Of a DNA stretch of 64,000 nt, positions 33,461 to 48,682 are shown piece after piece (position 1 is the first letter of the stretch; each line of letters begins with the position of its first letter). The notes beneath the pieces are model-generated. The model was not told the DNA's origin. It did no database searches and was given only the letters and a program-made list of their open reading frames with translations. The DNA lies in the NCBI RefSeq assembly GCF_030463565.1, contig NC_134648.1, positions 14,889,306 to 14,953,305 of the forward strand, in the 5' to 3' direction. The translations under genes were made by a program, and so were the position numbers. The stretch comes from Pelecanus crispus. Lineage: Eukaryota; Chordata; Aves; Pelecaniformes; Pelecanidae.

Positions 33461-36400
33461 AAAGCTGATGTTGGCCATTTTATTGGTTTCGAAAAAGCCG
33501 TAGCAATTTTTAAAGCGCTGGAGATAAAGGCACTGACGTAAAATAGGAGGCATGTGCTATTAATTGCCTTTTCTTTGTACTTTGAGAGAACTCCCTCTTT
33601 GTTCTTCGCAGGATATGAAGCGAGCATGGGAACAAGCACAATTGCTACAGCTGTTGCTATGAATATGTTTTAGATTATATGAAAACCTTAGCTACAGATA
33701 GGAGCACGTATGGATAAATTCAATCACAGTTACTCTTTAAAAATTGATTAAAAAAAACCCTCAAACAACATGCCAACTTCACAAAACCTACCTCCAAAAC
33801 AGCTGTGAGAATTTGCCGAATCGTGAGTTTGTGCACAGATGCACACAGGCACTGCCAAAGATACCACATAACCACCAATACTAGGTTTGTTCCGTTTTCC
33901 CCGTCACTTTTGCTATTCTGAGGCAAAATCCATTGCTGTTGAGGAGGGAGCTCTGTAGAGTGCATGTGTCACCAATCTTGTGCAGACGGCGAGCATGCGA
34001 ATGGCACCGCTCACTTCAGGAGGCTACAGAGTCCTATCCTACCTGCTCTGAAACCACTAGAAGGTAGTTTTAAAGCTGTATTTCAGTCGTTGCCCTTGTA
34101 TCACAAGCATGCAGTTTATGAAGTGGTGTGCTTCCCAGAATGGCAGTCAAGTTTTCATACTTATGTCCAGCCTAACAAAGGTTATGAGCTTAAGCAGTTC
34201 AGGGTAAAAAAACCAAATGAAGGCAGTTTGGTAGGCATAAAACTGTTAATCAAATGTATCGGACTGGAAATCATCTTACATTTCTGTTTTGGAAAAAAAA
34301 GGGTACAGGAAGTCTCAACTATATAAAGGTAAAGGAGAAGCACTATTATGCATTGTATTAGAAAAATACATCTTCCTTAATTACAGCTAAGATGTGATTA
34401 AATTTCTAAATGGGTCTTTTTGCTCTCAAAATAAAGATAAAAACAAGTGCTTAACAAAAATTAATTGCTTACTGGAGCTCTTATTTTGGACAATGTAAAA
34501 TATTTTTATATAGTTGTACCTGAAAAGTGAGTTAAAAATTGCTCTATAGGATTGCATGACTCAAGCATTAAGACAAAAGAGAATCAGTTAACACTGTATT
34601 CATATGTTGTATTTTTTTAAACAAGTATCCAGCTCCTGAAGTCACAGCCATTAAAGTCAAACTAGTATTCTATCACCTTTTGATTACTGCAGGACCAATA
34701 ACACATTCCTCTTACCACTGGAGAACTTTCTCTTTTTCCCTGGAGAGGGCTACAGTGTCACCTAGGGAAAAAAAAAAAATCTAAACAGACTGATTTAAAT
34801 TATCTAACTTGTTTTGTTATTTTTAAGCTTGCTGATTAATACAAGTTCATTTGATCTGAAATAATTTCCTTTCTTCACCATTGTTTGGTGCGCACTGGAA
34901 CAGGATATATAAACATTTTATTAAGGGAGCTGAATGGCTTTCAAGTTTCACTGAACTTTCAGTGAATATTCCCGTAGTCTTTGCTATAATGCCATTCTAC
35001 AATAACTTCCTACAGCAATAAGGGACTCCCTAAAGATCCATTTACTCCACCTACAGTAACAGAACAATAGACAGGTATTTCCTCTCTTTTGGCTTTGACA
35101 GAACGCTAAACTATGCCAAGACTCTCTATTGTTCTGTATACATACAGCAAGTAATGTTAGGAACCACGATTTTAGTGATAAAAAGGCAGGATTTGTAAAA
35201 CTTCACACAGAAAATTGGTAAAAGCTGTATAAATGAAGAACTTTTGGAAACTATACGAACTATTGTATAGGTTTATTAAGTAACAACTTAAGTATTTTCC
35301 TGAAGTGGTCTTTTTTCCTTTATTACATGGATAGAAAAATATATTCAAAACTAAACCAACCAGATGTCCAGCTATTAAAAATTTATTATAAAGCAAATTC
35401 AGGCCACGTGACAGCAGGAAGGGTGGCATGGAATGGCGTTCCAGCTGCTCTCCAGTGCTTCAGGCAGCACAACTGTTACCATATTCCCAAGGCAGCAGCA
35501 CAAGAGGATGTCAGAGGCAGGAATAATCTCTATAAAGGGGAAACGCTTACTATGGAAGGAAGTCATTCACTTCCTTCTGAATGCTCCTGCTCACCCTTCG
35601 GGCTTAGTATGAGACCTCTACAGCCAGGGCTAAAGCTAGTAGGTCTGTCACGGATTTCTGATTACATCTCAGTGCATCTCATCTCAAGCACCCAACCTAC
35701 CCCACTGATGTGTTTGATCCAAGAGTATAATATCTAAATACAAAATGAGAGAAAGGAACGAATAAGGCAAAATCATATAGCTTTTTCAGATAACAAAGGC
35801 ATCAGATCAGAAAGGAAGCATTTTACATACATTTGCCCAAATATGACAAACAGTTACTGAAATTAGTGAAGTTAGTTGTCAGTCATCCAAAGTTGTTAGA
35901 AAATTTGAATTAAGGCCTTAAATGAGGGTTTCAATAAATTTAAGTGATGCATAAGCATTACCTCTGCACGTGAGAAAATGTCACCCTTGCTACGTTTAAT
36001 GGTGGTACAGTGGCCTGCACGCAACAATCTCTCAGTTTTAGACAGCTTCATAGGAGATAAAAATCCACGTGATAGAAGGCTACAGCAACACAGACGCAGT
36101 TGACAGAGCAGAAAAAACAGTGCTGAGTGACCAACACGGTTGAACTGCTGTTTTCTCCAAGCCACGTTATAAGACACATCGATGAGGCAACGTGGGACAC
36201 AACTTCACATTGATTTTGCCACTGCTGTATCTGATCCATTATTAAATATCTACAAAACTATCCCAAATATCCATATCACAGGTATTAATTTTATAATACT
36301 AAAAGCTATAGGCAAGTGCATCAAACATTTTCTTTGGTAACAGTCTTAACAGCAGTATTAAGATATGCTTGCATAGTTCTATAGAAGGTTTGAATTAATA

Positions 36401-39400
36401 GAAAAAGAGGATTAAAGAAATACAGATTTAATTGCACAGAAAAAAGTGAATGACAAGCAGCAATCACCATATTACATCAAGAAATCAGAATACAAAAGAC
36501 TACAGGACTGAACAGTAAAACTAAACCTATCCTCACATTTAAATAATCTACTTCTAAAACATCTATGTTAGGAGAAAATAGTATTTTCTCACTTTTAGTT
36601 TCACAGTTGGCAACCTGATAATTGGGATCACTTCAGAGAAATGAATACACGGTTGATAGCTCTACAAAAACATCTTCAATGCTCAGTAACGGCCAAATTA
36701 AATGTTAGGAATTATTAGGAAGAACAACAAAATGTAAAGCATTACTATGCCACTGTATAAATCCATACTGCACCTGACACGATTCAGACTTGAATACTGG
36801 CTGTAATTCTTGTTTCTCACCTTAAAATGATGTGGCAGTAGTGAAGGCACTGGGAAAAGCGGAAAGAATGATTTAAATGATGGAATAGCTTCATATAAAG
36901 AATGACAGTGAAGAGTAGAAGCCTTCAGTCTAAGTTACAGATAAAGAAAGGTGATGAATGCTCTTCAAATCACCACTGGCACAGAAATGCTGAGTAGGTA
37001 ACGATGCTTCTCTCTGTCCTCCAACACCGGTATTGAGTGTCATTAAAAGCAGCAGGTTCAAGCAAAGACAAGGCGGTACTTCCTGAGACAGGTCATACGT
37101 GTGCTGTGAAAACCCTTGCACATGAACACATCGTGGTCTTTTGGTCATGTATTGAGAGACCAACTGGACAAATTCACAAACAAAACTTTTCAAGCCACCT
37201 TACAATACTGCTGATACAGTATTTGAACTAGGTGCAGCAGTGAAAAAATAGCTAACCTAAAACATGCGTATACAGTCTCAAGAGAAATTAATGGTACTAT
37301 TTTGTTCTATGTTATGTTTCCAGGGTAGTTATAAACAGCATCTGACATCGGAGCGATGGCAGGCATTACTCTGCAGAAATTAATACACAGGAACTAAAAG
37401 GCAAGGCCATTATGCCTCCTCTTCTGCCGATTCCCTAGAGGAAACAACATTCCACCAAGTCCCCTTTTGGGGTACCACTCACTGTCAATCTACGTTAACC
37501 ACTGGGTTGCTGTGTGCTGTACTCCTGTAGTTGTATGGAGTTTTTTTGGTAACTGATCAGCTCCACTGGTGTCAGTGGTAACACTCCCAGGACTGCATGT
37601 TTTGTGCTACCTAGGCACAGCAGATTGCAAAAGAGGAAGAAAGAAAACTCTGTTGTGCCAGAGTAAGAGACAGACTCAATGAAGGCGGCATCTCCATTCC
37701 CTTGGAGAAGGGGAAGGACAGGTCCCAGGGAGATCACAGAGCCATTCCTGTCAGGTGGACAAGTGGTTACTGGCAAATAGCAGTGCTGTTACTGTTGAGC
37801 AAGTAGGAACGGGCATATTGCTGTAACATTCAAATACCCTACTTTAATTTCTTCGGCCTGTATTTCATGCTTCATGCAGTATAGCTTCCTGCCCTAGGTA
37901 GCTTTTTATGTATAAAAGTGTTATCAATTAACCTCAACCTTCCTCAAATTAAAAAAAAAAAAAAAAATCCATTGCTTAATGTCTAGCAATTGTTGGGAGT
38001 TTGACTTTTACTACTGGGGGAAAGAAGTGGTCAGTATTAGCCTCAGGAGACTTGGAGATACTATTTGTGCTAAAGAGGAAGGATGAAGTAAAGCTCACCA
38101 GCCAAGCAGAAGTCAGACTGCTCCTAGAATAGGTGGCATAGGCAAGAACATGCGGTAACAAAAAGTGAGCTGCATTAGGCAAGTAACTCTCAATGGTTTT
38201 ATAACAATGCTACCCCTATTTAAATGAAATGGGGCACTGTAAGAAACTAAGGACAGCAAAATCCTGAGACAGAAAGAATTTGTACAGCTTGCTCCCTTTT
38301 TTGTATTGTATGGTGAATGTCCATTTGATGATCAATCATCATATTTGGATGTAATGCAGGTAATAAATTTACTTCATTATTTTATAAGGTGAAAAGACTA
38401 CTTAATTGTAAGCATTCGTGCATGACGTTGGTCATATTTGATGACAGTTTCATCAGCTAGGTTAAGACTGAGGGCAAAAATTTGACAGCTGCTATAAACA
38501 TACGTACTTGTCTTTAGAATCATTCTCAGAAGTGCTCACAAAGAAAAAACAACCTACCGTTTTGTATTTAGTACTGTAAATAGGAAGAAATAACTTGTCT
38601 CTATAAATGATGCCAAATTCCTTTCCTGTTCTTTTGCAAGTTCTCAGTAGAGGTGCAGACATTTCTCTCTCTATGACAGCCTTGCATTCACATTGCCAAA
38701 GGCATTTTTTAACATTTTTTTAAACTACTGTCCAATTTAAAACACTGGAATATTTTGTCATGAAAAATCTTAGCTACACAAATTTTTAAAGTCTATTCCC
38801 AATTTTTTAAAATCTATAGCTTTTGTGAACTGACATCATTTGTCCTTTTCAGGACAGGCCTTCAGGGTAACTAACCTTGTTTGATCATCAAAGCTGGCTG
38901 GGAAAGACCAGGCAATGCTGAAAGCAGGCTAAAATAATCCCTGTGGAAAGAGAACTGCAGAAAAGAGTCTGGCTCTTTCCATCCGGTCCTGGAACAAACA
39001 AGGGGCACAAGGTTCAACACAGTAGAGCTGTTGTAGCATACCCTGGTCATGGAAATAGTTTTTATTTGTAAGTTCTTGTTTGCATAAAACAAAAATGTAT
39101 TTAGAGAGAAATTCACATGGATATTATTGCTAGTTATTTCTTGGACCTGAAATTTATTTCTTTGTTCTGAGTGAGGAAGGGTTCCTGTATAATATATATT
39201 AATTGTACAAGAAAAACATATTTTGAGCTGTAAATTGCTTGCTAGCCTAGAAGGTATGATTTAAACAGTGTACATAGTATTGTCTGAGTCATTAAAAGAT
39301 AACTGAAGAACCATTTTCATAATTTATGGGAGCATAACGAAATATATTATTGGAGTTTTATGAAAATCAGTTAAGTGTTATTTTAATGAAGAAGAATGGC

Positions 39401-42400
39401 AGTTATTATTTTAAGGTTCTGAGGATAAAAGATCAATTTCAGTGTGCATATAGCTGCATAAACTCTTTCAAATATATTAATTGCTACTGTTGATTCATAT
39501 TGTTGGCATTATTTTTGACTGAGTATACCTGAATCAAAACCAAAGCGTCATCAAACATTCAGCAGCGGATACACAGCATTTTGGGACAGACATCTGTGAA
39601 TGATGCACAAGTTCATGAATAAATACTGTATCAGTTATATTAGTGATGAATTTTTTCAAAATTTCTACCCATGCAAGAATTAAGTATAATTGTCAGCACA
39701 GATTGGAAATAACAGATAGAGTGATACAGAAATAAAGCCTTTGTAATCCATGAGACCACTAATGGATCCCATTTCCTTACGACAGACATTACTGTCATAT
39801 TAAATTAATGGCTAGAGAAAGTATTACCTTCTTAGTTATGCATTTATATTCCATAAATATTTTACAATGAGTACTTATATGTAGATCACACAATAAAATG
39901 TTCACAATGTTTTTGCCACATCTATTATTGCCAAAAGCTTCTGCTTGAAAAATGGAAATACATTCGCATACAGAAATAAATTTGCCAGAGGCTATTAAAC
40001 TAAGTACTTTAAAAAAAAAAAAAGACGATGAGAGAGAGAAGCCCCTAGGAATGACTTACTATTCCTAGCAAGACATTAAGGATTTCTGTGACACTTTTCT
40101 TTACAGGCATTTTCAAGTTCTATGGGAGTGTTAAACTTATTGTAATAGTCAGTTACTAATTAGGGAACAATTCTGGTATTTGTGGACCACACTTTTCAAA
40201 AAGTGACTCAGCCCATTCTTAGCATGGATTCAGTTTTTGATTAGGAAAGACCACAATACAGGATTAATATGCAGGAAACAATAGATGTTCAAGTAAGCTT
40301 TAGTCTTAAAAAGTCTTGCTGTCATCAGCCAGTTTTTTTTACTGTTTGCCAAGCTCCTCATTTTGCTACATGGATTTTAACAGCTTTGCTGTCATGCATA
40401 TCCCTGTTTTCATAGTACAAATTTTATTTGGCACTGCCATCTTGATTGCATATATTCCTAAACTAACAACAATGCAAGCAGAAATCTAAGCCTGTCCTGA
40501 CAAATGTGAGAGAGCTTCTGGCAGTGTAATGTCCATTGTCTGCAATCGTTCTGACAGATCGCCGAGCTCAGACAGTGCATCATACATGCTTAAAATTGAA
40601 CAAATTCCATTGATGTAAGGATAATTCTAAATCCAGAGTATTTGGCGCAACCCTTCACTTGTAAGCCTGGTCCATGGAAGGATTAAGTGATGGGCCTGAA
40701 GGGCTCTAAATTAATTCCAGACCACCTTGATGTAACCCTGCTTTGAAACTAGCTAGTGAGTATCTAAAAATCTCTGCAGTAGTTATTAGCATATCACTAC
40801 ATAGTCAACACATCTGCACATCTGCTTTTCATTTTAAGAAGTATATATCAAATAAATTTGTGACTACAGATGTCTCATTCACAACAGATTCTGTGGCACC
40901 AAAATATTTTTAAGCTGTCTTTATCACATCATTAAATGAACAAGAATAATAATTCTTCAGACAAAAGGTATTACCAAATGGAAGATTTCATACTTGGAAT
41001 AGGGAAATTAAAAAAAAAAAAAAAAAAGAGAGAGCATGAAATCAGAAAACTATCTTTGCATTTGTATGGACCCTTTCAACTATGTATAATAATTAATAAA
41101 AACAGGAAGATATTTTCCAGGTTGGAAACTGAATACATACCTTAGGATTTTGAAAAGTGACCAGTGATAGAGGCTATCAATTTTTTGTTACGCAACTTGA
41201 AATGCATTAAGGCAATACAATTACTAGAAAGCCCTGGGTACCTCCTTATTTCATAGTGAGCAGTGAGTATGAATGGATTTGTTTCTTTTTAATATTGTGC
41301 AAAGTCATATAGGTGAAAGTTACAAAATAACCTACTCTCAAACAGAATGCTTTTATCAAATTCTGTATTCTCACTAATAACTTTACACAATACTCAGCAC
41401 ACGTTATTTAGATTAGTTTCAGACCAAAATGCTCTTCTTACCACTAAAGCAAAACATTAAGTTAATTTGTTTAGGATCTTATCCAAAAAACATTTACACA
41501 ATGTAATTTGAAGTATGCCCCGATACTGCTTCCTTATCAATAATTACCAGTCTTCTCCATGTATATGGCTTGCCCTTTCATAATGTAGCTTTCTACTGAA
41601 GTGATATCAATATATATTTGTAATGCAAATCAGACTTATTAAACATTTCTTCAGAATATATTCAACCTGAGTTTTAAAATCCAGTTTCTGAAGTACAATC
41701 TTTACATCATTATCAATTTTTTTTTTCACTGACTTCAGTATAGCCACAGTTTTACTTAGATCTTGAATAGGTAGTCAGTACTGTCAAATTTAAATCAAAT
41801 TAAGAAAGTATATATAGTTTATTTCTGCTTTTATTGAAAACTGGTGGGCATGCGTGTATATCTCCAAATTTCGTATCCTAGCATTTGTCTTGTGAATTTA
41901 AAGGATTAATCTAGATAACTGGCTATCAGTCTGCAGCAACATATTTGTCAATGGTCTTCTGGATTTTGGCCTAAATCTGATTAGCCACGAAGAAGGAAAG
42001 AAATTAAAAAATATAACAGGAATTGACAGAATAACAACTTTATTATGCACATTTGTATTTTCACAAAAGGTTTTAATCATACAGCGTTGTGCAACTGTAG
42101 CATACAAGTAAAATGACAGCAGTACTTCATTGCTTAGGAGTGGTTTACATCTCCTTTAAGAGACTTTTGAGCATTGGTATCAAATTGACCAACTTTATCT
42201 TGTTTCTAGCCAGGGATGAACTCATTATACAATCACTTCTACAAAGTGAAGTGAATGTGAATTTCATAGAATGTTTCTCAGCTCAGGAAATGCCATTTCT
42301 TAAGTTGCACTGCCGCATGTACGCATACTGCCTTTTTAAGGTCTTTTCTTTAAATAGTTGATAACAGTTCTAATAGATATCTAGCTTTGCATGTGTTCTT

Positions 42401-42600
42401 CTTCCATACTTTTTCCTTCTTAATGCATACCTCTTTCCAAGATTAGCGTAAGTTATGAAGGACCTGTGATGAACATTGACAAGCACTTCAAAGCTCAAGT
42501 ACCATTTCTGGCCACTCAAAAAGTGTTCAGAAACACAGGAAACAACTATGATATTCAGATCCTACTTGAAAACTAGTACATAAAGGAGAAAAAAATATTA
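33461..42600. other. PSMA1-PDE3B intergenic region, proximal part
   Basis: AT-rich sequence. ORFs are at most 136 codons and none resembles a known protein. I see short A/T runs (for example A17 near 37951-37967 and about A17 near 41011-41027), no CR1 piece and no RNA gene. Confidence 0.6.
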
Positions 42601-44320
42601 ACAAACCCTTCAAGATCCAATTACTATAGTATCAACAAAAACAAAGAAGCCACCAGCCTGGAAGTGCAGTGCTGAAACAGCTGTCAAATAGATTGAGCTG
42701 ACAGAAGAACCCAGCGCCATCCATCCAGGAAATAGAGCAGAATTCCAGACAATGAGGCCAAGGAAAGGAAAATTGGCCTTTCTGTGTATCATATGGCAAT
42801 TTAAGTCTACTTGGCCAAATAAATCTGCCTTTTATCTGTTCTTCTATTAATTAGGGTATTTCTCTGAAGGGGGGAAAAAAAATCTCTGGGCATTTAAAAA
42901 AAAAAAAGACTTCAATAATGAAGTGGAACAGAGAAGTTCAACTGAAAAGTTGAAATGATGTCAGATCTGCCTTATGTTCATCCTTACCTATCAGAATGAC
43001 CATCATTATCCTACTTTATCTTTCAAAACAACTCTGAAGATTAGAAAATACGCGCATGGTTGACACGAACGCGTCTGTGTCCTTTAACAGTTGATTACAA
43101 ACGGGTCTGGAAGACACTCTGGAGTAAAAAGGATGGCATTTCCTATTCACATCCTTGGGAAGAATAGGTCTCAGTTAACCACATGCTTGTAGAAAAGTCT
43201 CCAGAACATTGTCATGGACTTCCTGCTTATGATACGGATACTTGAAATGACCTAATCTGTTTTCCAGCTCATTCAAGAACCCAGACAGACTGCTAGCAGA
43301 AACGTTTGATACCTGATATCCTATACTTCTGGGGAGGACAGCATACCTCCCTCCGATCTCAAGTCACCCAAGGACAACTTCCAGCCAAGATAGCATCTGT
43401 TACAAAGACCTGGAAGAATAGGCAATTAGAAGAACATTCTAATAATAAGTGTTGCTCACACTCAGCCACAAAAAGTCTATACTTCAAAAATAGGGCAAAA
43501 CTTCACTAAACAACCAGTAGAAGAATAAACTATTTCTGCTTGCTTCTGGTACAGTGTTCCAGCTCCCACCCCTTTGTGGTCCGTAATGCTCCTTTGGAAT
43601 GGATGCTGAAGAATCTCTTTCTTTATAATTGTTTTATTCTCCCTGGAAACACAGAAGCCAAGAAAATTGCCTAAGAAATGAGGAGGAGGTGAAAGCACAG
43701 ACTGCCGTCCCTGCTGTGTCAAGTGAGGCTTGCAGGATTGTTCTAGATGACATATGACCCTCAATAATTGGAGTGTCAAACTTCTGGCAAAAATCTTTGG
43801 GCAGTAATCTGATAAAGGTCACCAGATGGTCAAAGATCTTGTGGATATAGTTTGAGAAGCACACAAGATAGTTCCAAATGTGGAACTGAAGTGAGGCTGA
43901 AGCATCCAGTCTTCTATGGAGCACAAGTAACTAGGAGTTCTTAGAAAAGTAGCCTTGGAAAGTACTTATGAAGCACTGAGAGGAGGTGAAGACCCAGACC
44001 ACAGGGAGATCTCTTCCTTAAGAACATGGCAATATGGCAATAGCCCGTGTTAGGGCTCTCTGGAAAACAGGTAGTGTGATGCTGCAGGTCTGACAAGCTT
44101 CTCCAGCTGCCACAATGGTCATGGAGCTGACCCACTACTAAGGTCTTGCTCAGGAATCAGAGGGTCCCAGGTGTGGGGCCTCATCTCTGTCTGGAGTACA
44201 GCTCTTTCCCATCCTGACTGAAACAGGGTGTTCAAAAGCAATTCTCTAGTTGCGTTGATGGGATAGTAAGCTATTTTGATGCTACTTGGCCCTGAAGAAC
44301 ACACAAACCTAATTAACAGA
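42601..44320. other. Less AT-rich unexplained block in the intergenic region
   Basis: The sequence is visibly less AT-rich than its flanks and has several overlapping ORFs of 60-100 codons, mostly on the minus strand (43477-43779, 43634-43924, 43941-44135, 44119-44304). No motif or family could be recognised. It could be an old repeat, a non-coding RNA locus or chance. Confidence 0.3.
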
Positions 44321-44889
44321 TACTCCTGAAGCTAGTGCTAATGATCTCAGTGGGCAAAAAGACAAAGTTACCCAGGCATATGGGCTATCAAAGCAATGGG
44401 GATGATTATCTGAGATGAAGAACAATTGCCAAGATCAATGCACCTCTCAAAACCCCAAAGCAGAACCTAAACAAAGTAGAATAAAAATACCAGCAGTAGC
44501 TAAAACTCTCTTAACTGTAAAAAACCTGAAAGTTTCAAAGTTGGGAGTCAGCTTTCAACATACCACAGGTACTGTATGAAATGAGGAATCATTTTGATTC
44601 AGCAGACATTTACGAGCAATTGAGTAGAAAGAGGATTGTGCTTACTGTCACACTGACACTATGTAGGGGGTTGATATTTCTGCATGCTCCCACTGCTATC
44701 AGTAAGATTATCTGACCTATAGTGCTAGGTACAGACACACTCTCACTGTGAACATAAACACAGATCAGCTGATAAAGAGAATATTGAATCCTTGCCTAAT
44801 TCAAATGAAGTGAGTCTAGCATACTATTAATCATCAAGGAAGCTTTTCAAGAAAGCTGGCCCTTAGAGAGTCCCATAGCCTGTCTATAT

Positions 44890-44939
44890 GGGAAAAGGAG
44901 GGGAAAAAGGGGGGAAAAAAGGTGGGGAAGGAGGAAAAA
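44890..44939 (+). repeat. Homopurine tract
   Basis: About 50 bases of G and A with a single T at 44923, including blocks GGGGAAAAAGGGGGG and GGTGGGG. Such tracts can form triplex or G-quadruplex structures. Confidence 0.85.
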
Positions 44940-47900
44940 CAGATGACACGTTTCTTATCAGAAGAAACAGCTTTTGACTCTTGGAACATACTGTTTGCAT
45001 TCCATGTCTAAAAAATTTACATTTGTGTTTGTGAACTATGTTCAGCGATTGTAATTAACAATACATGGAAAGTACCTGATTCTATTGGTTAAGGTTCATG
45101 TAAGTTAAATTTCTGCATGTCATTTTGTCATTTAAGACTAGCTTTCCAAGTAACTGGGAAAGCACGGCCTGACTTCACAAACATCTTATAAAAAGTCATG
45201 TCCATTTATAAAAATAGCTTATGTATGTTTCAGATTAACACAGACAGAAAACAAATGTACTTGTGCATACTGCTCTGGCAACTGGAATCTTACTACCCTA
45301 CATATAGTAAAATAAACTAGTGTATACTTATTTATGTCCCAAGTCAACATATTCACGTGTCTGCCATAAAAACAAAGGCTTTTAGCTAGACCTCTCAGAA
45401 ACATGACCTTGTTCATAGATCAGTACTGCCTAAAGCCTCAGTATAAAAAAATATATACTAAAGCAACATTCCTGCCTATCCTCTCTAAGGCTCTTTTATT
45501 TTGTCGGGCAGTGTACAGAATAGGGCCTCTCAAATCAAACCCTGAAAATTCCTTAGTTATTTTAATTTACATATGCCAAATTAATATCTTTTACAGCGAT
45601 TCAGTGTTCTTCTATTCAGAAATATGTTAATTGCACCATTAGATTTGGTACAGACCTATTTGTGTAGGAGACCTAGCTGGAGATGTAACTAAATAGGATA
45701 CATCCCAGGATTTCAGTTAACACCGTAACTGCCCCATGTACATTTTAACAATTCCTAAACTACAAAGTATATAAATTGAGTCTGGAATTCCCCCACCCCA
45801 ATATATCGGAAAGCATTGAAAGTTTAACTAAACATTTCCTTAAAACTGGAATGCTATTTTCCTTCTTTCCTCTACCCCTTTCAGAACTTGCACGAAAAAT
45901 GCATCAATCGTGAGAAGGGGACAGGCTAATAAATAAAAGTAAAACTAAATTTATGTGTAAAGGATCGATTCCTCACTTTCAGCGTTAAAGAAAGCAAACA
46001 TGCCAAGTAGATAATATTTTAACAGATAGGGCTATTTCAGTAACTTCACAGTAAGTAATCAAGGCCAAAACTGAAGAACATAAAATCTTGTTTAACTCTA
46101 ACCTTTAACAATACTACCTGACATCTGATGTTCACTTTTAAAATAAAAGTGCCTCAGAATTAACAGCACCGATTTGAATACATGATGTAAGCAACTTCAG
46201 TTAAAGTATCACTCAGCTTCTTTGGTATTTGGCTAACCTCCTGGTACATAGCTTTTTTGTAATTTTTATATATCCGATAATGAAACCAGTGTTGTAGTGT
46301 TTTAAACCCCAAAGGCTGCATGGATCTGATCTAGGAGACCTACATTTAGGAAACTACTACATTGCAATAAGCCTTAGAATAATTAAGTACTAAAACCCAA
46401 AGTGGTTAGGAATCACAAACTTTCAAACCATTATCAAGCACACATTGGTACTAAGCAGTCATTATTATGAATTTTAGGGTCTTTGTAATTAGCAGCAGTC
46501 ACAGAGAAACAGATTACAAATCAGCAAATTTTACAAGTCAGCAAGTAAGTAAACAATAACAAAGGGTAATACAGGTACATGTTCACTTCATTTACTACTT
46601 GTACTGTTTGTTCACTGTGCTTTTTTCTCTAGCAATATATTGGCATAATACTTACATTTAATAAACACTCTAATTCTAGTAAAGAAGACATTTTGAGTAT
46701 AGCTATAGAAATAATCAAATACATAGCACTGCAGTTTGTTGTAGATCAAGCGCTAGTGAATACTGTATCAATGGAATTTATTATGTGGTATCTATTCCTC
46801 TTGAAAAAAATTATTTGAATGCTAAGTAAATAAAAACCTGTAACTCAGTTCATGGTCAATGTTATGCTAATAGTTATAATAAAATAAGATACAAGCATTT
46901 CACGTAACTTGCAAATGATGTAACAGTTTTTCCAAATGTAATTAAAATTCCGTGAAGGTTGAACTAGACAAATTTTCAGGTCTCAAAAAAACCCTCAAGA
47001 TTTTTTCCATGCTTCCATACCCTCTTACATAATTTAAACAATCACAACAGGAATCATTATGGAATGGTATAAATGATATTGCAAGTACATGATAAAATAA
47101 GAAATCAGTTAATGATGTAAACTTAAACATAGTTCTTCACTGATAGAGTGTTTGTTGTATTAAGCATCAGTCATTGCTACCTAGTTATTACTAATTGAGC
47201 ATAAATGCAAAGATACCATAATGTATTAAACTTCTGGGTTTCATTTACCAGCTCTGGTAAAACCTATTGCTGTGTCCAGTTCGCTCTCTTTCAAGGTCCT
47301 TTCCTCTCAGGTTGTTGTTAATTCAAACACAAAAACTCCAAAGCAACAAAAAAACCCTTCTAAATATGTTACTTTTATTTTTGCAGGTCAATTACTATTC
47401 TTTCATTACAAGAAAGATCCAACAGGTGCAAATGGCTGTTTACACTAGTTTGTACCCCAGTATGCTGGACACATTTTAGCTATAAATAAGCACATAAAAT
47501 TTAATCAACTGAAGTTAATACACTTGCATTATCTAGATTCAGAATTTGTAAGATTTCCATTGCATACCCTCATTTTTGCTTATGTAGCCAATTCGGACAT
47601 GTTGTTAACAAGAGGAGAGAGGCTTTTTATGATGGTTTAGTCTTTACTGCATGGGTAAACCCCACATAGATTAGCAGTATTTTCTAAAAGACCCTATTTA
47701 TTCTTACTCTTATAGAGTATCACCTGACAAAAATGAACACCTTGGAAATATTTAAATACATTTTCACATCCAACTCTTCTTCCTCCTCTTACTGTAACAT
47801 CATGCCTAAAGGCAGTAAGCAGTAGTTTTGAGCACAAAAATAGCTGAGTTAAACGATCAAGCCACTTATCTGCTACTCAATCTTGTGAAACTGCTGCCTG

Positions 47901-48682
47901 CTTTACCTACATTTGTTTGCCTTTGACAACTAAATACAACCCCTCAGTGTTTGTAAATAATCATGACATATCATTGTACCATACAGAAGAGACAAACGCA
48001 GCAAACACATCGATTACAAAAACATTTCAAGCCTTTAGTTGGTGTGCAGTTTCTGGTGTGGTAAATTCAGGTTCAGAGCTGTCTTAAGCCCAAAGCACGC
48101 AATGGGTACTGCTTTCAATAAACTGTGAATGGTGAAAGGGAGTGCGATCTTCAGCTAAGATGCTAAGAACAGGGTGATAAATTACTGCAATTGTACGCAG
48201 TATTGATTGTGAATGCTAACCAGTCCTATTGCATTATATGAGGAAGAAAAGTAACTTTTAGCTAAATGAGACTTAAACAGGAAAGATTACTTAGACAAGT
48301 TGTTTGAAAATAGAACTTTCACTGTGTCATGACTTCCTGGACAACGTAGAAGGCTCAGGTTATGTATGATGAACAACTTGGTCTTAACAATTAATAAAAA
48401 TAAAATTAACCTAACAAATGCTGGTGCTGTGCTTAGATTTTAAAGGACAGACATAAACCACATACATTTATCATTTTAAAACCAGACGATTTGTCTCCTA
48501 CCACAATTTATTCCTGTCTGCTTTTTTACTCAGATGAATTCCTTCGGTGGTTAGAATGACAGAATACTTCCACGTTAATGAGCTAATTAGCTTAATTGCA
48601 TAATTTTGCTATTTTTTTAATCTCATGTTGAATCTCCAGAAGAAATAGTTACTAAGTCACAGTTACAGGATTCTCTTACAGT

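Noticed and set aside
35327-35737. 136-codon plus-strand ORF in the intergenic region
   Set aside because: No family resemblance or supporting signals; this length is possible by chance over 23 kb.
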